The notes under the pieces are model-generated. The model was not told the DNA's origin, did no database searches, and saw nothing but the letters and a program-made list of their open reading frames with translations. The translations under genes and the position numbers were made by a program. A DNA stretch of 64,000 bases from Daphnia carinata (taxonomy: Eukaryota > Arthropoda > Branchiopoda > Diplostraca > Daphniidae). Positions 34,860 to 45,128 of the stretch are shown here, in pieces (within the stretch, counting starts at the first letter, position 1; each line of letters starts with the position of its first letter). Location: assembly GCF_022539665.2 (NCBI RefSeq), contig NW_026712521.1:62001-126000 (forward strand). The letters run 5' to 3'.

Positions 34860-35400
34860 TCCTTTTTTTTTCTTCCTTTAGAAAACTAGCGCCATCTAGC
34901 GCTCAAAATTACAACCCTTACCTCTCTAATTTTTCAAAAAAAAAACAAACTTATTTCTTTTCAGAACTGCAAGCTTACGCCATCTGGCGGTCGTAAGCAA
35001 ACTAAAAATCCAAAAAAAAATTCAAAAAATTTCAAAGTTCTCTTCTTTTTTCTTAAAAACTAAACGCTTGAGCCATCTACCGGTCAAATTAAAAACTTCT
35101 TTGTCAGAATTCAAAATTTTTTTTCTTTTTTCTCAAAAACTAAAGGCCTGCGCCATCTAGCGGTCAAATTAAGAGACTTTTCTGTTGCTTTCAATTTTCT
35201 TGATTTTCGTTCAAAAACTGGAGGCCCGCTCCGTCTAGCGGTCAGAAAAACAGACTTCTCTATTATTTTCATTTTTTTTCGATTTTTGTTCAGAAACTGA
35301 ACACAAACACCATCTGGCGGTCAAAAACCAAAGGATGGTAAAACTTTTCTATTTCTTCTCATTTCTTCTAAACTGAAAGCTTATGCAGCCTAACGGCCAA
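34860..35400 (+). repeat. About seven degenerate ~80-bp units, each with a CTCF-like core
   Basis: The core GCGCCATCTAGCGGTCAAA and variants occur at about 34889, 34978, 35070, 35150, 35227, 35308 and 35385 (the last very degenerate). Spacing is 77-92 bp. Each core is preceded by a T-rich run and CAAAAACTAAA-like sequence, so the whole unit is a diverged tandem repeat while the core stays best conserved. The core resembles the reverse complement of the CTCF motif (GCGCCCCCTGGTGG type). Binding is an inference. Confidence 0.7.
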
Positions 35401-35838
35401 ATAAGCAAATTTATTTCCCAACTCATCGGAGAATAGTCCTTTCCCATTCCTACCCATTGAGCATCGTGCCAGCAACTCACTAAATCTTGACATTTTTTTA
35501 TTTTTACTGACAACAAGGTCGTTTTTTTCGCTCAATAGTTACCGAAAGCTAACTAAGAGCAGCAAATTTAAGCTTCCACTTTTCAAAAAATTGTGTTACA
35601 TAGCAAGGAGGAGAAACCTCAACCAGTGGAGTTCAAAAAATACGCCCACTGATTGGAGCACTGCGTCAGCGCTGCTCCCTTTCCATTCACGCACAATTTA
35701 GTGGAAGCACTAAAAGTAAAACTTTTTTTTCCAAGTTTTCCTTTTTTCTTTTTTTCACTCCTTCAAGGGAAATCCAGGAGTGAACCCCGCTGAGGATTGT
35801 AAAGAAGAATCAACTTTCCAATTCCAGCAAAACAAAAA
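35401..35838 (+). other. BEL leader before gag
   Basis: No gene. It contains an imperfect hairpin with GGAGCA/TGCTCC arms near 35656-35679 and a T-rich run before gag. Confidence 0.4.
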
Positions 35839-37194
35839 ATGTCACGATCAGTTGCAGCAACACGAGCGGGCCTGAAAGGCCACCTTACGAGGACAATGGA
35901 GAAGATCAAGGGATACAAGGATCTCACGATGACGGCGGAACTGGATAACGATATTGCCACGGATACAGAACTCCTGAAGCAACGTTACCAGAAATTTATT
36001 AAAGCAAGTGACCAAGTACGCTGGGCCTTGCAAAATACGAACGCTACCGAGGAGCAAATCGAGCAAGATTACTCCACAGTAGCTGAAGTAGAAGAAGAAA
36101 TGAGCAGCATACTCGCCTTCGTTAAAAACAAACGAGACGAGTACAAAAGACAACAAGACTTGGAATTTCAAGAGCTGCAGAGAAAAGAACAGCGCCAAAT
36201 TGAGGAGGACAGAAACCGATTGCTTCAAGACCTGCTTACTCAACAGCAGCAGCTCTTCGCAACCCAAATCCTCCAACAACAGCAAGCCCACGCCTTACAA
36301 ATTCAACAACTCATGGCGCAAAACCAGGCACCAGTTCAAGTAGCAGCAGCAGCAGCTCCAATTCAACAAGCAACACGTCTTCCCCAAAGACAAATCAAGC
36401 ATTTTAAAGGAGATATTCTTGAGTGGACATCATTCTGGGAGAGCTTTAATGCCTCCATTCACTCGTCTACAATGTCGGATGTCCAAAAATTCGACTACTT
36501 AAAAGAATATTTAAAAGGGGAAGCGTACTTGTGCGTTGAAAATCTGGAACTCACCGCAGCAAACTACAACATTGCCATAGCAGAGCTAAAAAGAGTCTAC
36601 GCTAAACCAAAGGCTCTTATTCAAACTCATTTATGCAAGTTTGACAACCTAGCTCCTGTCAAGACAATGGCAGACGTATCGGCGCTGAGAAAATTGCAGC
36701 TCACAGTCCAGTCTCATATTAACGCCTTGGAAACCCTCGGGGTTCGAAAAGAATCATTTGGAGGACTCCTTGGCACAAAACTAATGAAATTGCTTCCTGC
36801 AGAATTGCAGAAAGAGTGGTCGAGCTCTGAAGAAAACGACATCACAGACATCGCATCCCTACTGAATTTCATCAGGGATGAAGTTGACGCAGCGGAGAGG
36901 TACAGCCGATGGAAATCGGAAACCACAAAAACGCCACAACAGTCAACATCGCCAAGTCCAGCGAAACCAATACACGCTGCCACAGCATCACAGCTGGCGA
37001 TTGGAGCCAGATCACAACCAGCTCCACACACCAGCAAAAACTCCAGACAATTTGTGCCACCGTCAAACACACCTTTTAGGAGACAGGACAATTTTATCAT
37101 GCGAGAATGCACAAGACCATGCATTTTCTGCGGGGAAGTTCACTACCCCACGGTTTGTCCAGTGAACCTAAAAGAAAAAGGCCATCATCGCTAA
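35839..37194 (+). CDS. gag: BEL/Pao Gag, 451 residues in this frame
   Basis: ATG at 35839 after an A-rich context (AAAAATGTC). N-terminal helical part, then a Q/E-rich coiled coil at about residues 90-165, then a DUF1759-like capsid region (HFKGDILEWTSFWESFNASI to IQTHLCKFDNL, about residues 185-285). Near the end lies a zinc knuckle CIFCGEVHYPTVC. The frame ends at 37194, but two further knuckles (CVRCFSANHETLNC and CKHCQAIHHTALC) follow in the +1 frame. BEL/Pao elements normally have one gag-pol frame with such knuckles, so I read the end as a frameshift within AAAAGAAAAAGG at 37168-37181 and not as the natural terminus. Confidence 0.85.
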   Translation: MSRSVAATRAGLKGHLTRTMEKIKGYKDLTMTAELDNDIATDTELLKQRYQKFIKASDQVRWALQNTNATEEQIEQDYSTVAEVEEEMSSILAFVKNKRDEYKRQQDLEFQELQRKEQRQIEEDRNRLLQDLLTQQQQLFATQILQQQQAHALQIQQLMAQNQAPVQVAAAAAPIQQATRLPQRQIKHFKGDILEWTSFWESFNASIHSSTMSDVQKFDYLKEYLKGEAYLCVENLELTAANYNIAIAELKRVYAKPKALIQTHLCKFDNLAPVKTMADVSALRKLQLTVQSHINALETLGVRKESFGGLLGTKLMKLLPAELQKEWSSSEENDITDIASLLNFIRDEVDAAERYSRWKSETTKTPQQSTSPSPAKPIHAATASQLAIGARSQPAPHTSKNSRQFVPPSNTPFRRQDNFIMRECTRPCIFCGEVHYPTVCPVNLKEKGHHR

Positions 37195-39301
37195 GCTGAA
37201 AAGGTGCGTCAGATGCTTCAGTGCAAACCACGAAACTCTGAACTGCACCACAAACTACACTTGCAAACATTGCCAAGCCATTCATCACACGGCTCTCTGC
37301 GACAAAAAGCAGACACGTTTTGCGCACCAAACTGTTAATGGCAACAGCGCCATCACAAATGTTACGGCGTCTGCTGCAAGCGCAAACACCCCAGGCAATC
37401 TCGTGGTGAAGACAGCTACAGTAAATGTAGTAGGCCCAAATGGCAAACAAACAAGAGCCATTTTATTTATAGACGACGGCAGCCATAGATCTTGGGTCAC
37501 AAGATCTATATCAAAATTGTTGGATCTTAAAGTGGTAGCAGTGGAAAACATCGGTACCAGAGTTTTCAAGCAACGAAAACCAAATCCAGTGGAGAAGACC
37601 AATTCAGTCGAGCTGACATTTAGGGGCACTTGGCATGGTGCCCCACTCGTCAAAATTACAGCACTAGAAACGGACTACATTGGAGACACTGGTCCATATG
37701 CCCACACAACATTCGCACAAAAATTGTGGCTGGACAACGAAAGAATGGCTGACGACAGGTTCGAGACAAACAGCCAGGAAAAAGATGTCGGGATTTTAAT
37801 AGGAGTCGACCAGATGTTTGAAATCATCCCTAACGAAGCAGCTATCCAAAGCCCGTGTGGCCTAAGGGCCTACAACACAAAGCTTGGGCGGATGATAGTT
37901 GGACCTTCTAAAGAAAAAAATTCGAAAAAAGGCAAAGCATTGATCCAGCAAATGCTGCAATGCAGTAGTTTCTCAGCCCAATCAGTAGCTTCATATGCAG
38001 CCGGCTGCCTTAATTCAAACTACACTTTTACAACTCTTCCAGAAGAAAAGGAGAAAACGCCGGATGTAAAGGAGAAAAAGGAATCTTCATCTCCCCACCC
38101 GACCTCTATAGAAGAAATTTCCATAGAGAACTCCATTATTAAAAAAGAAAAAAAGAAGATTGTAAAAGAAGAATTAAAGCGGCAGACGGACTTTGACCTA
38201 TCCTTGTTTTGGAAGCTAGAACACTTTGCCATTTTAGACGATTGTGATGCAGTGGAGCCAGACGATCCTCTAGGCTCCTTTGGAGACAAAATCACCCGTC
38301 AAGAAGATGGGCGATACTGCACCCCAATCCCATGGAAAACGGATAAGTGGAGGTTGGAGAAAAATTTCCTGATGGCTAAAGGAAGACTGGAGAGTCTTTT
38401 AAACAGACTCAAGAAAACGCCAGCGCTTCTATCGGCTTACCACCAGGAGATCGAGCAACTCAGAGTCCAAAACTTCGTAGAAAAGGCAGACCTAAACTAC
38501 GATGGACTCCACACTTATCTGCCACATCATCCTGTCATCCGACAGGATAAAACAACCACGAAAATCCGACCGGTCTTTGATGGAGCGGCTAAGTCCAAAT
38601 TTGGACCAAGCCTCAACGACGTCCTAGAAACCGGTCCAAACCTGAATCCTGACCTGCTAGCCGTTCTAATGCGATTCCGATTAAATCGGATCGCATGGAT
38701 AGCAGATATTGAAAAAGCTTTTTTAAACATCGCCCTGCATCCTGAAGACTCAGAAGCAGTACGATTCCTGTGGGTAACGGAACCAGAAACATCTGGCTCC
38801 CCTTTAGTTGCTTACAAATGGAAGCGAGTTCCATTTGGACTCAGTTCCAGCCCATTCTTGCTTAGAGTTACCCTCAACAAGCATTTGGATGGAATGGAGC
38901 CACTGTACTCCACTACAGTAAAACAGCTAAAAGAACAAATTTACGTCGACGACTACCTAGGTGGCGCCGACAGCATTCCCACAGCCAAAAACAGGATTCA
39001 GGAAACAAAGGCCATCTTCCAGGAGGCTAAACTCAACATGCGAAGCTGGGTGACAAACGACAAAACACTTCGCAAATTTCTCAGTGAGAAGGGGCTTATC
39101 AACCCCATTGTCAAAATCTTCACTCAGAAACTGGAAGAGGGCCAACCAAAGGTCCTAGGCATTCGGTGGGACACCGATCCGACACATTCCAATTCGACCC
39201 CGCGCCTATCATTGAAGCCGCTACAGAATTGGGGGACCTTGTCACCAAAAGAAATATCCTACGGATATCTGCAAGAGTGTTTGATCCCATTGGGTTCTTA
39301 G
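37172..39301 (+). pseudogene. pol: BEL/Pao Pol part 1: zinc knuckles, protease, reverse transcriptase
   Basis: Open from 37172. Two zinc knuckles come first, then the BEL-type aspartic protease (ILFIDDGSHRSWVT, near 37460), a charged spacer with KKEKKKIVKEELKRQ, and the RT: KIRPVFDGAAKSKFGPSLND, WIADIEKAFLNI, KRVPFGLSSSPFLL and the catalytic YVDDYLGGADS (tyrosine codon at 38942). The frame loses register at about 39170-39185, after GIRWD, and continues in the next frame as part 2; the last ~40 residues of this ORF are out-of-frame. It copies element RNA into DNA inside the particle. Confidence 0.88.
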
Positions 39302-41994
39302 CACCCACTACACTCCTGCTAAAAATCATCTACCAGAAGCTTTGGGAAGCAGAAATTGACTGGGACGTCGAAGCGCCGCCGGAAATTAGACAAACATGGA
39401 TAACTGCTATGACTGGGTTGAACGAGTTCGCCAAATTGAAAATCCCTCGCTGGATAGGCCACTCGAAAAGGGTCATACAATCAGCAGAAATTCACGTCTT
39501 CGGTGATGCTTCTGAGGCGGCGTATGGAGCCGTTGCTTACGCAAGGCTCCAAACAAAAAACAACGAAACCAGCATTCACTTTCTAGCCAGTAAAACGAAA
39601 GTGGCACCTCTCCCAAAGAAAAAAGTTACCCTACCTCGACTGGAGTTATTAGGCTCGCTTCTAGCCGCAAGGCTAGGAGAAAAACTGAAAAATTTTCTTC
39701 ACACAGAGTCATGGCGAACCATATTTTGGACAGACTCTTTGGTAGCACTTGGGTGGATCAGAGGAGATCCTAACAGATGGAAACCATTTGTTAGGAACCA
39801 AGTGGAAGCTATCAGAAAGCTGTCTGGAGTGAGTTGGTGGCGGCACTGCCCGGGCATACACAATCCTGCGGATCTTGCCTCGCGGGGAGCGCCAGCGTCA
39901 GCGCTGGTACACTCCGAGCTATGGTGGAATGGTCCACCATGGCTTAAAGAAGAAACAGAATGGCCGGATTCAACACCCGATGCAGGAGAAACAAGCATCC
40001 ACGAAAAGATCGAAGCGGAAGCCAAAGGAAAAACCGTCATCATGTCGGTGGCTACCGTGGAACCAGCTACCCCAATGGAATGGCAGCTGGAACGAATTCC
40101 ATCATGGAATCGACTACTTCGACGAACCGCCTGGATGCTTAGGTTTCTCCACAAGAATCGCCCCATCAACAGAACGCAAATCAGAACTCCAATCAAGATA
40201 GGAGACGAAAAGGAAATACTGGTAGACCATCTGACAGTAGAGGAACTGACGAAGGCGGAGCTACTGATCTACAGGCAGCTCCAAAAAGAAGCATTTCCAA
40301 AGACGTTCCAAGACCTACAAGAGGGAAGGCAACCACACCACAAGGAGAAAATTGCCAAACTCCGACCCGTGTGGGATGAAAGAGACAAGCTGATCAGAGT
40401 GACCGGAAGGGTCGAATTGGCACTAAGAGACAGGGACATTGAACCTGCCATACTGCTGCCCACTCACCACCCAGTCGTCAAATTGCTCATCGCAGATAGG
40501 CACGTCTCACTTAAACACGCCGGAGTGAAAACTACCCTCTCCGATTTACGGGAACGTTTTTGGATTATCAAAGGGCGTCAGCAGACCAAATCTGTTTGGC
40601 ATGCCTGCGTCAAGTGCCAACGGCTAACTTCACCACCATTTACTGAAGTAGCTGCACCTCTACCACTGAATCGCTTGAAACAAGCGAAAGCCTTCGAAAT
40701 CACGGGTGTGGATTTCGCAGGGCCATTGTATTACAAACACCCAATATCACGTAAGAAACGCAAGCAAGCGGAACTTACGACCTCCGTGGATCCCCCACAA
40801 ACGGATGATCCAAGTGTGGAGACTCCAGCCGAGCCTCCAGCCATGGAACAAACGGAGGAAAAAGAAAACCTCCAACCGGACGACTCAGGCAAGAAGAAAA
40901 AGGGTACAATCAAGCAACCCAAAAGTTATGCCTGCATATTCACCTGTGCGGTGACTAGGGCCGTCCACCTGGAGTTGACTAAAACCATGTCAGCACGTGA
41001 CTTTCTCCTAGCCTTCAGAAGATTTTCAGCTAGGAGAGGTAACGTGTCTGTCATGTATTCGGATAACGCACAAACATTTAGGTGCGTTTCCAAACACTTA
41101 AAGGTCTTGAGATCCGATCCAGCGATCCATGACCTTTTAGCCATGCGAAAAACCGAGTGGATCTTCTCCGCCAGCCTAGCCCCATGGTGGGGAGGCTTCT
41201 GGGAACGCATGGTTAGGACAATGAAAGACCTACTACGGCGTTCCAATGGCCGTGCGTGTCTAGAATACGACGAGTTGGAAGTCAGTTTGATCGAGACAGA
41301 AAGCGTAGTGAACGCAAGGCCACTCACCTACGTGGCAGAGGGGAGTGATGATCCACTTCCCATCACTCCGAACCAATTTCTGAACAACAGACGATCTAAT
41401 TGCACTCCGCCGGAGCCAGCAATTAACCTACTGACTCCCGACCCAACCAACGCACGACTCATCGAAATGGACCACCTACGCAGAGACTATGTCAAGGACA
41501 CTTGCGAGCGATTCGTCAATGACTACTTGCTCCAAGTAGACAATTTTCACTGCAAGGGAGGACCTGGACGCAAGATCCGAGTAGGCGAAGTTGTCACCAT
41601 CCACGATGACAACACGAAACGACTTATGTGGACCGTCGGTGTGGTGAAAGAGCTGATTTCCAGCCGAGACGGGCTGATTCGATCTGTAACGGTCAAGACC
41701 CCTAACGGGAACTTGATCAACCGAGCGATTCAGTCCCTACACCCCCTGGAATTACGCGAGGACCAGCCCGACGACGTTGAAGTACTACCCGCGCCGGAAA
41801 TGGAGCCGGAAGAAGACACAACTCCATCCGTGTCAGCTGCCAGCCCGGTCGAAGAGAGCGAGCCGTGGAGCACGGGCTCTGGTGGGGAGTGTGTTGGGAA
41901 TATATTAGATTCCCAACAGCAGACGACGCGGTCTGGACGCCGCACGAGGCTGCCCAGCCGTTTTAGCGCTTTTGAATTGGGTGGTCCTCGATAG
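39166..41994 (+). pseudogene. pol: BEL/Pao Pol part 2: RNase H and integrase, stop inside the 3' LTR
   Basis: Continues directly from the RT (FDPIGFLAPTTLLLKIIYQ). RNase H: HVFGDASEAAYGAVAY, LPRLELLGSLLAARL, FWTDSLVALGWIRG, HNPADLASRG. Integrase: zinc region DRHVSLKHAG.. CVKCQR (about residues 445-486), core TGVDFAGPLYY, YSDNAQTF and WGGFWERM (DDE). Between the first Asp and the strand YACIFTCAV there is an insertion of about 60 residues rich in K, E, P and D (40738-40917) that I do not expect in BEL integrases. The C-terminal module follows (IRVGEVVTIHDDN.. WTVGVVKEL). The frame runs 103 bp into the 3' LTR, so the last ~34 residues are LTR-encoded. Confidence 0.88.
41881..41891 (+). other. 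Polypurine tract of the BEL element
   Basis: GGTGGGGAGTG directly before TGTTGGG of the 3' LTR, lying within the pol coding frame. Confidence 0.6.
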
Positions 41995-42197
41995 AGGGCC
42001 ACCATTGTACATTCCTTGTATGTAAGCCCCGCCCTAGGCCTATTGGCCGTCTCGGAAGAGAGGGCAAGGGGCAGTCAGTCAGAAAATACACTCGCTACCG
42101 TGCACAACAAGCTGAACCAGTGTTCCCGTGTTCATCTTCAAAACATCTTCAATTTATCAAAGGTAAAAATCAGACACGGGCTGATTATTTCCCTTCA
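41892..42197 (+). repeat. 3' LTR of the BEL/Pao element (306 bp)
   Basis: Same terminal 9-bp palindrome (41892-41918) and initiator TCAGTC (42075-42080) as the 5' LTR. Near-identical at first, strongly different over the last ~110 bp. Confidence 0.92.
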
Positions 42198-43234
42198 ATA
42201 ATGTTGAGAAATCAAGGTATATAATAATAAAGTTTAAAGGTTATAATACGAGAGGCAGTTTTTGTAAATGGAAAAAGAGAAAACAAGAACTTGAAAGTGT
42301 CGTCTAAACAAAATTAATAGGAAATGAGAACCCAAAAAATCATGATTTCTAGCTTATTGACCAACATTCCAATTGAAAGTGTATCTACAGTTGACGATCT
42401 CAATAGCAATAAGGTTGGTGTTGAACAGGAAGAATGTCTAGCAGCTAACACCTCACACTTAACAGGTATGTGTTAATCTTTACGTTTAAGGAAGACGGGC
42501 CAGCTTATTCCATCTATTTTCAGGGAAAAGGCTGGATTTGTCTGATAGAACAATGAAAACCAAACTTAAAAGGAGTTAGAAAAATTGAAGAAGAAGAAAT
42601 TAAAAAAGAAAAATAACAAGAAGTGGTCCTGAATTGCCCAACTTGCACAAGCCACCGAGGCAGCATCAGTGTCATCAACCTCTGATCCCACAGAGTTTGT
42701 CAAAACAGGTATTCCTGAACCAAGACCAACAAGTACACCGCTAACACCAATTTTCAACAGCGAAGGCTGCCTAGTATTCAGCAAATTTGATTTAGGAGAA
42801 CTATCTAATCCCTCACCCATTCTGAACAAGAACACTTTAGATTGAAAAGTAGCAACGATAAAAAAAAACTCAAAGCCAAAGTGAAAATCTTGGATGGCCA
42901 AGCTGAAGTTGGAATGTGAGAAGTATTGAAGAGAAACAGGCATGAAAAGATGCTTTGCAAACAGCTGAAGGTTTTCAGGTAACCTTTCAATTTGACATAC
43001 ATATTTGTAAGATCTTAAATAATTTTAACCTTTCTGTATTGCAATAGGTAAAAAACAATGTGGAATGGCTTGCTAAATCTATTATGAAACAAGATGAAAT
43101 CAAATCAGATAGTAAAAAGAAGTTGGCTGAACGCATCGAAGAATAGGAAAAGAGAAAGGAATAACAACAGAAAACGAGAAAAGCCAACATTAAGAAAAAG
43201 AAAACTGAGAAGAAAGAACATAAACTGAATGAAC
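42198..43234 (+). pseudogene. Gene-fragment copy A with two introns, unknown family
   Basis: ATG at 42324 opens a 142-nt exon (starts MRTQKIMISSLL, ends ..HLT) up to a donor at 42466 (CAG|GTATGTG). Intron 1 is 42466-42523 (TTTTCAG), intron 2 is 42979-43047 (CAG|GTAACC.. AATAG). The second exon is Lys-rich but loses frame by one base relative to copy B and carries a TCC-TGA-ATT stop shared with copy B. A Lys-rich coiled-coil-like stretch follows intron 2. The short introns suggest a compact-intron invertebrate gene. I do not recognise the product. The first ~125 bp after the BEL LTR hold nothing I can identify. Confidence 0.45.
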
Positions 43235-44025
43235 GCCTCACACTTAACAGGTATGTGTTAACATTTACATTTAAGGAAGACCGGCCAGTTTATTCCATTG
43301 ATTTTCAGAGGAAAAGCTGGAATTGTCTGATAAGGCAACGAAAATCCAATTTAAACGGAAGTTAGAGGGAATGAAGAAGAAATTAAAAAGAAAAAGTAAG
43401 AAGAAGAGGTCCTGAATTGCCAAACATGCTCGAGCCACCAAGGCAGTATCTGTGTCATCAACCTCTGGTCTTTCAGAGTTTGTTAAAACAGAAATTCCTC
43501 AACCAAGACTAGCAAGTACACTGGCAACACCAATTTTTAACAGTGAAGGCTGCCTAGTTTCCAGCAAATTTGATTTTGGAGAACTATCTAATTCCTCACC
43601 CATTCTGAAAAAGACCACTTTATATCCAGAAGTGGCAACGATTAAAATGAAAGAAAATAAAACTTAAACCAAAAATGAATATCTTGGTAGGCCAAGCTGA
43701 AGCTGAGAATGCAAGAAGCATTGAATAGAAACAGGCATGAAATGGTGCTCTGCAAATAGCTGAAGGTTTTCAGGTAAACTTTCAATTTGACAAAAATATT
43801 TGTAAGATCTTGAAAACTTTTAACCTTTCTGTATTGCAATAGGTAAAAGACTATGTGGAATTGCTTGCCAAATCAATTAATGAACGAGATCAAATCAGAA
43901 AGTAACATAAATTGCGCTGAACGAATCGAAGAAAAGGAAAAGAGAAAGGAATAACAACAGAAAAAGAGAAAAGCCAACATTAAGAAAAATAAAACTGAAA
44001 AGAAAGAACATAAAGTGAATAACTA
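43235..44025 (+). pseudogene. Gene-fragment copy B, tandem duplicate (offset 784 bp)
   Basis: Starts with the same CCTCACACTTAACAG|GTATGTG as copy A. Intron 1 is 43251-43308 and intron 2 is 43774-43842, of identical lengths (58 and 69 bp) to copy A. Exon 2 reads EEKLELSDKATKIQFKRKLE, then a Lys-rich run and TGA at about 43412; the same frame resumes and stays open to 43667 (KTEIPQPRLAS, TPIFNSEGCL). The TGA is shared with copy A, so it predates the duplication or marks an unrecognised intron. Lys-rich helices suggest a nucleic-acid-binding or coiled-coil protein; function unknown. Confidence 0.45.
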
Positions 44026-45004
44026 AAGAAAAAAGGCAAATTTACCGTATGAAAGACTGATACTGACTCATGGATGAGCTAAACTCTTGTTCTTTCATGT
44101 GCAGCCATGTCGTGATAGTTTTATAGAAAAATACACTGGCATGCCTTCCATGATCGTGGAAAATTTGAAGAAAAAATATCTTAGATTCATTTAAAAAGGT
44201 TTAGTGTCTTCACTAATAACAGACTCTCATTTTAAAAAAAAGTCCGTCATGGTAGAAAATTGATTTGTCATTATTAGTAGCTTTGTTAACGTAAAGTGTA
44301 AAGCTTCCTTATATCTCAATGTATTATGTGATGTGTAATTAGGTAATCAATAGCTGCTTGAAAATGTGCAAAAGGTGAAAACAGGACACGAAGAACGAAC
44401 CGAATCATTTATAGCAGTAGGTTATGATTTTAATATATTTATTGGGCTCTTTGTAAGTGTTAAAAGAATTGAAAATGTATAAGGAATAAATGGTATTAGA
44501 ATCAATATTGAATTACATAATCTTTGTTTTGGTCCTTGCCTCAGACGATAATTTAAGTTTGTAATATTATTCCTATAAACATTATTTATCAAATGTTAAT
44601 GATAATAAACTAGTCTTCGTGGTAACATATATTTTTGTTCCCAGCAACCACAAAAGCCCCGCGGAACTCATTCAGTTTCCGTATTCCCAACGAATCAGTG
44701 GTCTTTACCTATGGCATAAGTATCGACAAAAAGAAGCTATATGGGAGATGGACTGGGGATTGGGGGAATAATGAAAGAGGGTGGACAGAACAAGGCTAAG
44801 TGCGAAAAACATTTATTTTTTGTATTATATTTAAAAAAGCGATGGTAGTTCAATAAACAAAAATTGTGAAAAATGAACTTTATTAAACGGGATATTAGCA
44901 ATATATAAATACTAATATAATCCGAAATTAGATTGCAACCGAATAAATAATCAAAGATTAACTAGCGCACAAACGCTAACATTGTAAGTTTGGCCCAGTC
45001 AATG
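44026..45004 (+). other. Unique AT-rich sequence, possible 3' exons of the duplicated gene
   Basis: Acceptor-like TTCTTTCATGTGCAG at about 44094 and TTTTTGTTCCCAG at about 44643 precede short open stretches. AATAAA signals occur at 44485-44490 and near 44853. No convincing protein. Confidence 0.3.
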
Positions 45005-45118
45005 GAAAAAAGGCCCACTTTTGAATTTAGAAAAAAGTGGGCCTTTTTCATATGGGCCTTTTCGTCTGTCAATCGCGGGCCTTTTTCGTCTCAGCCTTTT
45101 TCGTCTGGGCCTTTTTTC
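45005..45118. repeat. Hairpin plus GGGCCTTTTTCGTCT tandem repeats at the satellite border
   Basis: Arms 45005-45022 (GAAAAAAGGCCCACTTTT) and 45033-45049 (AAAAGTGGGCCTTTTTC) form a 17-bp hairpin with a 10-nt loop. About four more imperfect GGGCCTTTTTCGTCT copies follow (from about 45054, 45077, 45093 and 45107). The satellite starts at 45129. It resembles transposon terminal or subterminal repeats, but no partner end is visible. Confidence 0.7.
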
Positions 45119-45128
45119 TCCGACCTCC

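Larger units (their letters stand above)
33043..42197 (+). mobile_element. BEL/Pao LTR retrotransposon (9,155 bp), frameshifted
   Basis: LTRs of 307 and 306 bp start TGTTGGG and end CCTTCA. PBS follows directly, then a 2.5-kb leader, gag, protease, RT, RNase H and IN in BEL/Pao order and style (DUF1759-like gag, YVDDYLGG RT, WGGFWERM integrase). No env. Two frameshifts break gag-pol. The left flank is satellite, the right flank is unrelated DNA, and no convincing target duplication exists (left flank ends GAATAT, right flank begins ATAATG). Confidence 0.92.
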
